From: Bacillus sp. FJAT-29790
GTDB taxonomy: Bacteria > Bacillota > Bacilli > Bacillales > Cytobacillaceae
Direction of reading: 5' to 3'
Assembly: GCF_019039215.1 (NCBI RefSeq)
Contig: NZ_JAHNZZ010000001.1
Location: 1,684,292 to 1,721,860, forward strand
Length of the DNA: 37,569 nt
A program made the translations under genes and the position numbers. Shown here one piece after another: positions 1 through 7,029 of the stretch. Position 1 is the first letter of the stretch. Every line of letters begins with the position of its first letter. A model generated the notes under the pieces. That model was not told the DNA's origin and ran no database searches. It worked only from the letters and a program-made list of their open reading frames with translations.

Positions 1-131
1 GTATATCATGTACGTTTTACATTTTTTATTGAAAAATCTTGACAAACTATTAGCTGGTTTTGCTTAATAAGTAAAGCACAATTACTTTTGACTGCTTTTT
101 TATATAAAGCGTCTTATGGGGAACGATTAAA

Positions 132-154
132 AGAGAGACTAAAGGAGTCTCTCT
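132..154 (-). terminator. Hairpin downstream of the rtcB remnant
   Basis: A perfect 9-bp stem (agagagact / agtctctct) encloses a 5-nt loop. Read on the minus strand it is followed by TTTTAAT, so it fits an intrinsic terminator for the rtcB remnant that ends about 45 bp away. No + strand gene lies upstream of it in the window. The rest of 1-197 is AT-rich and shows no gene. Confidence 0.45.
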
Positions 155-197
155 ACAGTTGACACTATGATTTTTTATATCTTCCAGGTGTATACTT

Positions 198-594
198 TTA
201 GCTGGCTTTGAAGTTATAAACTAGTTTAATAAAGCAAGCAATCTCGGATGTTTCTTTTGATTTTTTCTAAAATTTCATTCATTGGCTTGGAGGCCATTGG
301 CGCTTCATCAAGTGTTTCTTTAGAAACTGATGTAGTCCAGACACCCTCCATTGTTTTATGAAAGTCGTCCATATTTAAGGTTTTCATTGCTTTTGTGCGG
401 CTTAAGACGCGGCCTGCCCCATGTGGCGCTGAAGAATTCAAATCCATATTACCTTTACCCACTGCCAAAATTGAACCATCTCTCATGTCGATCGGAATAA
501 TGAGCCGTTCTCCTTTTTGCGCAGAAACTGCCCCTTTTCGTAAAATTAAGTTCACAGTATCAATATAATTGCGAACCGTATCGAAGCTGTCCAG
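198..594 (-). pseudogene. rtcB: RtcB RNA ligase, 3' fragment (5'-truncated and frameshifted)
   Basis: RtcB joins 2',3'-cyclic-phosphate or 3'-phosphate RNA ends to 5'-OH ends using GTP and Mn2+. Only the C-terminal part of the family (normally about 390-480 residues) is present. It carries the signature RKGAVSA..GE, the block MRDGSILAVGKGN, and SAPHGAGR with the histidine that is guanylylated. Reading upstream, the RtcB-like sequence LDSFDTVRNYIDT runs to a TAG at about 595-597 and then stops. Near the C terminus the frame is lost at a run of six T (261-266). Shifting by one base restores a typical RtcB ending (LVYNFKAS) that stops at 198-200. The gene therefore has at least two lesions and cannot make a full ligase. 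Identity as RtcB is clear; the exact deletion endpoint is inferred from loss of similarity. Confidence 0.85.
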
Positions 595-596
595 CT

Positions 597-743
597 AAAC
601 CAAAACTAAACTATCAAGATGTCATACAAAAAAAGGCAAAAGCCGGCTGGAGATTTGTACAATAAGTAGCTCCTGAAATAGCAACGTCTGGGATAGGAAC
701 GGCTTCTTACTTTGAATTGATTTTTGAGAGACCCATTAACTAA
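597..743 (+). pseudogene. DUF4177 small protein, 3' fragment with an internal stop
   Basis: The + strand encodes KPKLNYQDVIQKKAKAGWRF followed by VQ, a TAA at 663-665, and then in the same frame VAPEIATSGIGTASYFELIF with ERPIN and a stop at 741-743. Both pieces match the C-terminal half of DUF4177-type proteins, where a GK-P....I...A..GWRLVQ block leads into a YFELIFER ending. The beginning of the gene is missing and similarity starts where the oppositely oriented rtcB remnant ends, so both genes lost their 5' ends at one junction. The family assignment is from memory of the motif; function is unknown. Confidence 0.68.
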
Positions 744-848
744 TAATGGATTTTTAATATTAACGTGGCAGGATCCTTCTAACAATAAGAGGGTAAATAC
801 GGTACTGAAGTAAAAGGGTTAAAAATAGAGGATAATAGTTCCTCAAGG

Positions 849-980
849 TTATTTGTTATCTTTTGATTGGTTATCAGGTGTTTTGACAATTTTTTTTAAC
901 TCTTCTGTGTCACCTTTAGCATTAATGATTTCAAATATCTGATTTAAACCTTCTGATATTTTTTCATCCTCTTTTTTCAC
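849..980 (-). CDS. Small charged protein of unknown function (43 aa)
   Basis: A GTG codon at 978-980 is preceded by a good ribosome binding site (GGAGGG) and opens a frame of 43 residues, rich in Lys, Glu and Asp and predicted to be one amphipathic helix followed by a polar tail (..KTPDNQSKDNK). No family is recognised and there is no operon partner. The flanks, 744-848 and 981-1327, show no other gene. Support is the ribosome binding site and protein-like composition only. Confidence 0.5.
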   Translation of the reverse strand: MKKEDEKISEGLNQIFEIINAKGDTEELKKIVKTPDNQSKDNK

Positions 981-1327
981 TAATATCCCTCCAAATTGTG
1001 ATTATTTTTAAATTGTCCAATAAATAAAGGATCATACATGAAAGGATAATACTATAAAAATGGAGTGAGGAAAAAGAAAAAAGATTGATCAAAATAAGCT
1101 ATTAATATATTTATTGAAGCATTCTTTTATAAAAAAGGTGGATTATTTCCGGATCCTGATTCCTTTTAAGCACCTTATTATTGAATAACAATCAACTTCT
1201 ATTAGCTGGTTTAATTGAATAACTAAAATATAACATTAGTCATAAAATCACATATGTTTATTCAAGTAACGCCCCTGTTAGCGACAGAAGGAATGGTTAA
1301 GGGAATTCCTCCCCCAAAAAAAAGATC

Positions 1328-1387
1328 ATGCATAATGGTTGAAGGATTCATTTCATCGTGCATAATAATAGTTGAAGGATCCATTTC
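1328..1387 (+). repeat. Two-unit direct repeat upstream of dinB-like gene
   Basis: The unit (a/g)tgcataat..gttgaaggat(t/c)catttc occurs at 1328-1354 and again at 1358-1387, offset by about 30 bp. It lies 40-100 bp before the start of the DinB-family gene, where a promoter would be expected. It could be a duplicated regulator site or a simple local duplication; nothing in the sequence decides between these. Confidence 0.55.
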
Positions 1388-1428
1388 GATGACTATTGGA
1401 AAAAACATCAGGATCTAGGAGGGATATA

Positions 1429-1935
1429 ATGAACGATACGCTTGAGCAATTTAGTTACCATGTTTGGGCTAATAAAAGAGTTTTTGATCATTTAAAAAAA
1501 CTTCCTGGTGATCTATACCGTAGACCACTAGAAAGTGTATTTCCTACCATCAGCGACGTATTAGGACATATCTATTCTGTGGATAATACATGGCTCAGTA
1601 TAATGGCCCATGAAAGTCCTGAGGAGATCTATGCTGCAATGACGAGCTCGCGTGAAGAGGTAAACGATGCCACGCTTGACGCATTTGAGGCTTACTTTGC
1701 TAAAACAGCGGCTCGATATGAAGAGTTTATCTTGAACCACCAATTTGAGTTAGAGGCAATATCTGAGTATCCGCTTAAATTCGGTGTGTTGCGGGCTAAT
1801 TACAACGATCTCGTTAGGCACGTGGTTAATCACGGCACATATCACCGTGGTAATATTACCGCAATGCTTAGGCAAATGGGTTATACTGGTGCTTCCACAG
1901 ATTATGGATTTTACCTTTTTGAACTGAAGCGCTGA
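1429..1935 (+). CDS. DinB family protein (putative metal-dependent, YfiT/DinB fold)
   Basis: A 168-residue protein of the DinB four-helix-bundle superfamily, whose members are mostly damage-inducible proteins or thiol transferases that hold one divalent metal through three histidines. The expected ligands are visible: His in LGHIYSVDNTW (near residue 48) and two in HVVNHGTYHRGNI (near residues 132-138). The opening LEQFSYHVWANKRVFDHL is also characteristic. ATG 1429 is chosen because AGGAGGG lies 5 nt upstream; an upstream in-frame ATG at 1396 lacks such a site. The gene is alone in its orientation. The substrate is unknown. Confidence 0.9.
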   Translation: MNDTLEQFSYHVWANKRVFDHLKKLPGDLYRRPLESVFPTISDVLGHIYSVDNTWLSIMAHESPEEIYAAMTSSREEVNDATLDAFEAYFAKTAARYEEFILNHQFELEAISEYPLKFGVLRANYNDLVRHVVNHGTYHRGNITAMLRQMGYTGASTDYGFYLFELKR

Positions 1936-2002
1936 ACACTTCTTCGGGAGTTCAATTTTCCCGAGATTCTCTCTCCATTAAATGGCCCGATAATGAAATT
2001 TA

Positions 2003-2032
2003 GGGCGCTTCTTTTTTTCCGTTAAAGCGCCC
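2003..2032. repeat. GCGC hairpin repeat, copy A
   Basis: A perfect 8-bp stem (GGGCGCTT / AAGCGCCC) with a T-rich loop lies about 70 bp past the dinB-like stop. The flank atggcccgataatgaaat (1981 onward) recurs beside copy C at 4463, so the repeat unit is longer than the stem. It could act as a terminator here, but other copies sit where no terminator is needed. Confidence 0.55.
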
Positions 2033-2102
2033 GACTGTGGTAGATACATTATCCTCAATTACTTCTTTGAATTAAAAAAAGTTCATAATTAACCTTCTCG
2101 CA

Positions 2103-2672
2103 TTATTTTTCTTTTAACATTGAATACTTTCGATAAGCTTTATAGAAACTGCTACCAAAGAAAACAACCATAAGGGCGGGAAGCGACCTCAAAAGGGCAA
2201 ATGGAGTTTCAAATAAAAATGCTTTCCAAAATAATTCACCTTTCATACTCCAAAGACCTTCAGTTAAATATAAACCTGAATCCTTGTAAAGCATATAAGA
2301 AAAAGTCAATAACAGTAAACCTAAACCAGATGAATAACCCATCAATCTTTTATAATAATTATTCTTTGATTGGCGATCCGAGAAGATTTCATTTTGATCA
2401 TCATCTTCTTTTTGCCAATATCGAATTCCACCAATCCAGGAGCCATTTATATAAATCCAACCGAAGTCTTCATATATCCCTTTGTAATCTTTGAACTTTT
2501 TCTTTGATAAATAATCTTGATAATCCAGTCGCATCACATATCTCTTGTCGGTTTTTTCGAAAGTGTATATTCCTAATCCACTAATATTTGTACAACGATA
2601 GCCTTTTTGTAATTGCTTGTTCAGCCATTGCTCCTCTTTTTCAATATCAAAAAACATCTTAAATTTCTTCAT
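2103..2672 (-). CDS. DUF2812 domain membrane protein
   Basis: A 189-residue protein with an N-terminal DUF2812 domain (KKFKMFFDIEKEEQWLNKQL, then a GYRCTNISGLGIYTF block) and two C-terminal membrane segments (around residues 113-132 and 160-182). DUF2812 proteins are usually encoded directly after a PadR-type repressor, as here, where the two frames overlap by 14 bp. ATG 2672 is preferred over the in-frame GTG at 2681 because AAGGAA sits at the right distance from the ATG and the GTG is part of that region. The biochemical role is unknown. Control by the upstream PadR protein is an inference from linkage. Confidence 0.85.
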   Translation of the reverse strand: MKKFKMFFDIEKEEQWLNKQLQKGYRCTNISGLGIYTFEKTDKRYVMRLDYQDYLSKKKFKDYKGIYEDFGWIYINGSWIGGIRYWQKEDDDQNEIFSDRQSKNNYYKRLMGYSSGLGLLLLTFSYMLYKDSGLYLTEGLWSMKGELFWKAFLFETPFALLRSLPALMVVFFGSSFYKAYRKYSMLKEK

Positions 2673-2976
2673 TCGATTCACTTCCTTCGTACAGGGATAA
2701 AATATGCAATAACCTGTTTTGTTCCATTTTCAAAATGGCGCTTCCTTCTGCAGTTATCATATAAACTTTTCTCCGACCTGACTCTCCAACAGGTTCAATC
2801 CAGCCATGCTTATTCAAGTTTTCAATCGCACCGTATAATGTACCAGCTGCTAAAATAACAGTACCGTTACTTATCTTTTCTATCTTCTGCATTACGGCAT
2901 AGCCATGGAGTGGCTCACGCAAAGCTAATAAAATATAATGCATGGTTTCAGACAACGGTAATAATTTATGTTTCAT
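2659..2976 (-). CDS. PadR family transcriptional regulator
   Basis: A 105-residue protein with the compact winged-helix fold of PadR regulators: MHYILLALREPLHGYAVMQK near the N terminus, the recognition-helix region TLYGAIENLNKHGWIEP, and the wing motif GRRKVYMIT. It is the short PadR form with only a brief C-terminal dimerisation helix. The ribosome binding site is GAGGGTGAGG. It is the first gene of a two-gene unit with the DUF2812 gene, and its promoter region contains repeated palindromes (3007-3041), consistent with autorepression. Confidence 0.92.
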   Translation of the reverse strand: MKHKLLPLSETMHYILLALREPLHGYAVMQKIEKISNGTVILAAGTLYGAIENLNKHGWIEPVGESGRRKVYMITAEGSAILKMEQNRLLHILSLYEGSESNEEI

Positions 2977-3006
2977 ATCCTCACCCTCTATTCAGTTTGA
3001 CTATAT

Positions 3007-3051
3007 AGTTCAACTTAATAATAAAATAATACAGTTCAACTGAATAGTCAA
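3007..3051 (-). promoter_or_regulatory. PadR promoter with two AGTTCAACT operator-like palindromes
   Basis: Minus-strand promoter: -35 TTGACT (3046-3051), a 17-bp spacer, and -10 TATTTT (3023-3028). The near-palindrome AGTTCAACT occurs at 3033-3041 inside the spacer and again at 3007-3015 near the expected transcription start, 26 bp apart, with related half-sites (attcagt, gaatagtc) around them. Two identical dyads covering the promoter of a PadR gene suggest its own operator. Binding is inferred. Confidence 0.5.
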
Positions 3052-3199
3052 CAACATTTTCAAAATTAGTCAAAGGAACTTAAAGTAAAAAGCTTGATAA
3101 CAAGGGATAAATCAATCAAAAAAATCGCTTTCCTTACGTAAGGGATCGCGACTTTTTGTGTAGTCTTATTCAATTAAATTGTCCTTAAATGGAAAATGA

Positions 3200-3231
3200 G
3201 CGCTTATCCTTCTTTTTCAAGGATAGCGCCC
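3200..3231. repeat. GCGC hairpin repeat, copy B
   Basis: GCGCTTATCCTT pairs with AAGGATAGCGCC across a short T/C-rich loop with one bulged base. It lies between the PadR promoter and a gene remnant, so it does not follow an intact gene on the + strand. Confidence 0.5.
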
Positions 3232-3247
3232 GTTAGCTGAATAATGT

Positions 3248-3513
3248 TTAACTTTGTTCCCATCGATGAAATGCCCAAAACTGCAATTTCTCCATTTCTA
3301 ATGGATACCTGCGATTTATATATACTCTTCTTTACATTCTGCAATTATAGGAATATCAGCTATTACCTCCGTACAAGCTATACTCAATATTTCCTTTTCA
3401 TCATCATTTGGTTCCCCGTCAAAGTAACATTTCCAGTACAGTACATTGTTTTCTAACTTTACTGTAAGTCCCCTTAATCCAATAGGAATGCTCCCAACAG
3501 TGAGCGATGGCAA
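3248..3513 (-). pseudogene. Remnant of a small conserved bacillar protein, frameshifted
   Basis: The minus strand reads GSIPIGLRGLTVKLENNVLY, then a conserved-looking block CYFDGEP..DEKEILSIACTEVIADIP. This resembles a family of roughly 100-residue proteins with an NLRAV..W....I...FYFDG......D....ATEVIADFP pattern. The frame ends at a TAA at 3316-3318 inside TATATATAA. A one-base shift there gives INRRYPLEMEKLQFWAFHRW and a stop at 3248, a plausible C terminus. A TAG immediately precedes the first codon, so the N-terminal part is missing. The family is recalled from its pattern, has no function I can name, and some bacillar relatives sit near toxin or immunity genes. Confidence 0.5.
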
Positions 3514-3670
3514 CTAATTATTAGGTTATTTATTGTTGGAACCATATTCCACCTTCCCCTAGTTAGACAAATACTGTTAAACCTTCTGGTCCCATTGTTC
3601 AAGAAAGTGGGCAATCCCTGTGTCGCAATCACGGCCGTTTGCTTTAATAAATAAGCAAGTAATTTTGTTC
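3514..3670. other. Gene-free stretch with an unexplained coding-like fragment
   Basis: No complete gene is seen. One minus-strand frame here reads ITCLFIKANGRDCDTGIAHF, then LEQWDQKV and a stop at about 3577, which looks more like a protein tail than random sequence. It has no start codon and no ribosome binding site. It may be another gene remnant in this eroded region. Confidence 0.3.
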
Positions 3671-4372
3671 TTATTGCTTAAATACTTCTAATCTTTGAAC
3701 TTGAACTCCTTTGTCATCAAAGTTCTCTTCTGCCAACCATTGAGTTAATGCTTGTTTATGTAGAGACCATTCTTCTATTAGCATTGAAAACCAGTTGGTG
3801 TTTCGTGAGCGGCTTTTATAGATAACGGCATTTCTGAAGGTGCCTTCATACTTAAATCCTAAACGTTCCGCTGTTTGAATGGAGGGAGCATTAAGGGAAT
3901 CACATTTCCATTCATAGCGTCGGTATTGAAGTTCTTCGAATACATACATTGCTAATAAATAGTGTGCTTCGGTAGACATTCTTGTTCTTTTTAATGCATC
4001 CGAAAAATTAATACTTCCTACTTCGATTACCCCATTTGCCTGATCTATCCTCATTAAACTAAAGATCCCAAGCGGTTTGTTTGTCTCTTTATTTAACACG
4101 GCATAATAGATGTGTGTACTGCTTTCTATTTTTTCTAGTAATGTCTGTTGAAATGCTTCATAGTTTTGAGGTGGCTCATCAGGTAAATAGGTCCAATTAC
4201 TAGGGTGAGAATTTTTATAGGCGTTATAAAGTTCTTTAGTATGTGTACGAGATAATCTAGTGACAATGGTATACTTTCCGACATAATACATATCAGAAGG
4301 GAATTGTCTTTTCTGCCAATTGGACAACTCCTCACCAATTGGCTGATTGTATTTGTTTATTCTCTGATTCAT
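3671..4372 (-). CDS. GNAT family N-acetyltransferase (RimJ/RimL-like)
   Basis: A 233-residue protein of the RimJ/RimL-type GNAT group, which moves an acetyl group from acetyl-CoA to an amine. The N-terminal strand VTRLSRTHTKELYNAY is followed by the central PLGIFSLMRIDQANGVIEVG sheet. The acetyl-CoA-binding region is EAHYLLAMYVFEELQYRRYE, and the family's C-terminal signature is NAPSIQTAERLGFKYEGTFR. A GGAGG site lies just before ATG 4372. It stands alone. The substrate (ribosomal protein, other protein or small molecule) cannot be told from the sequence. Confidence 0.88.
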   Translation of the reverse strand: MNQRINKYNQPIGEELSNWQKRQFPSDMYYVGKYTIVTRLSRTHTKELYNAYKNSHPSNWTYLPDEPPQNYEAFQQTLLEKIESSTHIYYAVLNKETNKPLGIFSLMRIDQANGVIEVGSINFSDALKRTRMSTEAHYLLAMYVFEELQYRRYEWKCDSLNAPSIQTAERLGFKYEGTFRNAVIYKSRSRNTNWFSMLIEEWSLHKQALTQWLAEENFDDKGVQVQRLEVFKQ

Positions 4373-4460
4373 TTAACCTCCACATTTCATTACATTATTT
4401 AATTACAGTATAACTTGTTAAGAATAATTAATCTTCTGGTCTTTAATGATTTTTTCCGCA

Positions 4461-4510
4461 ATATGGCCCGATTACTAAAAAAAGCACAATTCCTCTTCAA
4501 GAATTGCGCC
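4461..4510. repeat. GCGC hairpin repeat, copy C
   Basis: GCACAATTC pairs with GAATTGCGC with one A-C mismatch, and the upstream flank atatggcccgatta matches the flank of copy A. It lies between the stop of the MFS gene and the start of the GNAT gene (both minus strand). Bases 4511-4619 hold only a strong ribosome binding site followed by a five-codon frame. Confidence 0.5.
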
Positions 4511-4619
4511 CTTTAATTTGATAAACCATTGAATATTTCAGCTATAATTTTGGAGGAGAAAATGTACCTACAAACCTATTAATTCAACAAAAACTGATTT
4601 CGTATAGAAATTGGTTATT

Positions 4620-5891
4620 TTATCTTTTACTTTTTCGAGACCAGATAACCACTGGAATCAATAATAATGATAATATTCCTCCAATAAATGATAATGTTGT
4701 ATAGCTTGAACCAGCCACAATCATTCCAGATAAAGCTCCACCAGAAGCCCCTGATAATGCAATTAAAACATCCACTGTACCTTGAGTTTTAGCCCGTGTT
4801 GAAGTTTCAGTTGAATCAACAATTAGAGCAGTCCCACTTATTAAACCAAAATTCCATCCTAATCCAAGTAAAGAAAGAGCAATTACTAGGAGTATAATAG
4901 AATCACCTGGTGCAATCGCTGAGATTAAACCTGCCAAAAGCAAGGTAGATCCAGACGCGATTGCCATAGCAGTACGACCAAACTTATCGACAAGGACACC
5001 TGTAACCAGTGAAGGGAGATACATTGCACCTATATGAAATCCAATAACTAAACCTATTTCACCCAAGCTATGTCCATGATGTCTCATATGGACTGGGGTC
5101 ATTGTCATAATGGCAACCATTACAATTTGAGTAAGAACCATAATCGCGGCACCAACGATAACACCTCTTTTGTTCTCTGCTTGGTCAGAGGATGCCGAAA
5201 GTCCTTTAGCATTTTGTACTTGCTCGGACGCTTCTATCATTCTTGCTATAACTAACGGATCTGGACGAAGCATTATGAAAAGTACAAGACCTGCTAAGAT
5301 ATATGCTGCTGCTGACAAAATGAAAGGACCAGCAAGTGATGGAACACCAATAGAAAGAGCGTAATTCCCCATTATATTCACTAAATTCGGACCTGCAACA
5401 GCTCCAAATGTTGTAAAAACCATAGTAATACTAATAGCAGTTGCTCGCTGTTTATTGTTTGCTAAGTCCGTACCCGCGTAGCGAGCTTGTAAATTTGTCG
5501 CTGTTCCTGCCCCGTATATAAGTAGAGAAGCAAATAGCAGGAAAACGCTATTTATTATAGCTGCCATTATGACTCCTATTGCTCCAAGTCCACCTATGAT
5601 AAAACCAGCTGTTAGACCTGTACGACGACCATAACGTTGAGAAAGTCTCCCTACGATTAAAGCAGCCCCTGCTGACCCTAAAGTAAATAGAGCTGAAGGA
5701 AGTCCAGCAAATGCGTCCGTGCCCAGCATTTGCTGTGCAAGAAGTGCACCCACTGTAATTCCAGCTGCTAAACCTGCACCACCAAAGATTTGTGAAATAC
5801 TTACAATAATTAATGTACGTTTGTATAACGCTTTTTGTTTTTCATGAGAAACTACATAACTCTCGTTCAATTGATAGGCTTTACTAGACAT
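4620..5891 (-). CDS. MFS transporter (putative efflux permease)
   Basis: A 423-residue protein with about 12 hydrophobic segments. The loop GRLSQRYGRRTG (near residues 80-91) between segments 2 and 3 is the major facilitator motif A, with a related DKFGRTAM in the second half. Major facilitators use the proton gradient to export or import small molecules. It overlaps the upstream ArsR-rhodanese gene by 25 bp, and its GAGG ribosome binding site lies inside that gene, so the two are almost certainly co-transcribed and translationally coupled. Because its partner is an ArsR-type sensor, export of a metal, metalloid or sulfur species is a reasonable guess, but no substrate motif is visible. Confidence 0.9.
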   Translation of the reverse strand: MSSKAYQLNESYVVSHEKQKALYKRTLIIVSISQIFGGAGLAAGITVGALLAQQMLGTDAFAGLPSALFTLGSAGAALIVGRLSQRYGRRTGLTAGFIIGGLGAIGVIMAAIINSVFLLFASLLIYGAGTATNLQARYAGTDLANNKQRATAISITMVFTTFGAVAGPNLVNIMGNYALSIGVPSLAGPFILSAAAYILAGLVLFIMLRPDPLVIARMIEASEQVQNAKGLSASSDQAENKRGVIVGAAIMVLTQIVMVAIMTMTPVHMRHHGHSLGEIGLVIGFHIGAMYLPSLVTGVLVDKFGRTAMAIASGSTLLLAGLISAIAPGDSIILLVIALSLLGLGWNFGLISGTALIVDSTETSTRAKTQGTVDVLIALSGASGGALSGMIVAGSSYTTLSFIGGILSLLLIPVVIWSRKSKR

Positions 5892-6562
5892 TGGTTAAAC
5901 CTCAATTCATTTATTATTTGTAGTTTCTTCCAATCATGTATCCCTTCCTCTAAACGAAAAGCATTAACACCTCTGGACTTTAAAAGTTCAACAGCTTCCA
6001 CCGACATTAAACAGTAACAACCTCGGCAATAAGCAACCACATCACAATTGGCTGGTAATGTAGAAAGCTTCTCCCTTAACTCTTCAATTGGCATAGAAAC
6101 AGCACCAGGAATATGAGCTTCTTCATACTCCTCTTTAGGTCTTACATCCAACAAAATAACTTCACCTTTTTCCATGCGTTCTTGAATTTCTGAAAGTGAA
6201 ACCCCATCCATGCCAAGATTGGCATTTAAGAACTCTTGTTTAATTTGTTGAACTTGGACGAACTGTTTTTCTGATAATGTATGCAAGGAAGTTAAAAAAT
6301 TCGATATAGCAGCATCTGCTAGTTCGTAGATGACGTAGTTCCCTTTCTTCTGAAACTTTACCAATCTAGAATTTGCAAGCGTTTGTAAATGTTGTGATAC
6401 ATTCGCCACAGACATAGTTGTTGCTTTTGATAATGCCTCCACCGACTTCGGACCTTGGGATAAAATATCAAGAATCTCCAAGCGTTTTGGACTTGAAAGG
6501 CTTTTACCAATTCTTGCGAACTCTTGATACAATAAATCTTTTAAATTTCGTTCATTATGCAA
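5867..6562 (-). CDS. ArsR-type winged helix fused to a rhodanese domain
   Basis: A 231-residue two-domain protein. Residues 1-95 form an ArsR/SmtB winged helix (LSSPKRLEILDILSQGPKSV, recognition helix MSVANVSQHLQTLANSRLV). Residues about 120-220 are a rhodanese domain with VILLDVRPKEEYEEAHIPGA and the active-site loop YCRGCYC, whose first cysteine is the usual persulfide carrier. This fusion is common in Firmicutes beside a permease and suggests sensing of a reactive sulfur or electrophile through the rhodanese cysteine (inference). The start is a TTG with GGTGAG upstream; an ATG three bases later is out of frame. It is first in an operon with the MFS gene. Confidence 0.9.
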   Translation of the reverse strand: MHNERNLKDLLYQEFARIGKSLSSPKRLEILDILSQGPKSVEALSKATTMSVANVSQHLQTLANSRLVKFQKKGNYVIYELADAAISNFLTSLHTLSEKQFVQVQQIKQEFLNANLGMDGVSLSEIQERMEKGEVILLDVRPKEEYEEAHIPGAVSMPIEELREKLSTLPANCDVVAYCRGCYCLMSVEAVELLKSRGVNAFRLEEGIHDWKKLQIINELRFNQCLVKPIN

Positions 6563-6581
6563 GTTTACTCACCGCCCACTC

Positions 6582-6637
6582 TATTCAAGTACTTTATTGA
6601 ATAGTTGAATTATAATCGGAATAATCAGTTATTTCAA
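6582..6637 (-). promoter_or_regulatory. Promoter and operator-like dyad of the ArsR-rhodanese/MFS operon
   Basis: Minus-strand sigma-A promoter: -35 TTGAAA (6632-6637), exactly 17 bp, -10 TATAAT (6609-6614). Directly downstream, over the expected start point, lies the perfect inverted repeat TATTCAA-N8-TTGAATA (6582-6603). ArsR/SmtB proteins bind dyads of this type and position, so autorepression is likely. Promoter quality is high; the protein-DNA pairing is inferred. Confidence 0.65.
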
Positions 6638-6765
6638 TAATTTCTTCCTGTTTCAGCATTCAGTTTTTTTATGCATAAATAAAGAAACGCCATTGGAAAT
6701 CATTAATAGTAAAAGTGAAGACACGACAATCCGGCTATATGTTAACTTACTTATTCCACAATCTG

Positions 6766-6810
6766 GACCTTTTCATGAAGAAAGACGCTTCCTTCTTTTA
6801 GAATAGCGCC
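6766..6810. repeat. GCGC hairpin repeat, copy D
   Basis: The string ccttttcatgaagaaagacg leads into CTTCCTTCTTTTAGAATAGCGCCC, closely matching copy E at 9459. It sits between two divergently transcribed genes, where no terminator is expected. The rest of 6638-6958 has only AT-rich sequence with a short dyad AATGAT-N4-ATCATT (6910-6925). Confidence 0.5.
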
Positions 6811-6958
6811 CTTAAATGGAATATTTTATTGCCATTAAAAGTTCAGTTTTTATCCTTTGCTTTGCTTTTACCTCGTTCTTTGAAGCGTTTCCGTACCCCA
6901 ATTTTAAATAATGATAAAAATCATTTTATATTCTATTTTCGTTGGTAAATTTTAAGCG

Positions 6959-6987
6959 TTGCAAGGCTTTTTTAAGATTAATATAAT
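6959..6987 (+). promoter_or_regulatory. Sigma-A promoter of the LysM protein gene
   Basis: TTGCAA (6959-6964), a 17-bp spacer and a perfect TATAAT (6982-6987) lie about 40 bp before the GTG start, with AAAGGAG in between. Confidence 0.7.
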
Positions 6988-7029
6988 TTATTTGCTTTAT
7001 ATTAAACTTACATAAAAGGAGCAGCATAA

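Noticed and set aside
2201..2494. A 97-codon + strand frame opposite the DUF2812 gene, and similar antisense frames elsewhere.
   Set aside because: They are shadows of clearly recognised genes on the other strand and lack ribosome binding sites.
4551..4583. A very good ribosome binding site (GGAGGAG) before an ATG at about 4561.
   Set aside because: The frame stops after five codons. It may be the remains of a gene start, but nothing more can be supported.
6910..6925. AATGAT-N4-ATCATT dyad, considered as a Fur box before the LysM gene.
   Set aside because: The spacing between half-sites does not fit the Fur 7-1-7 arrangement, and the gene has no iron-related feature.
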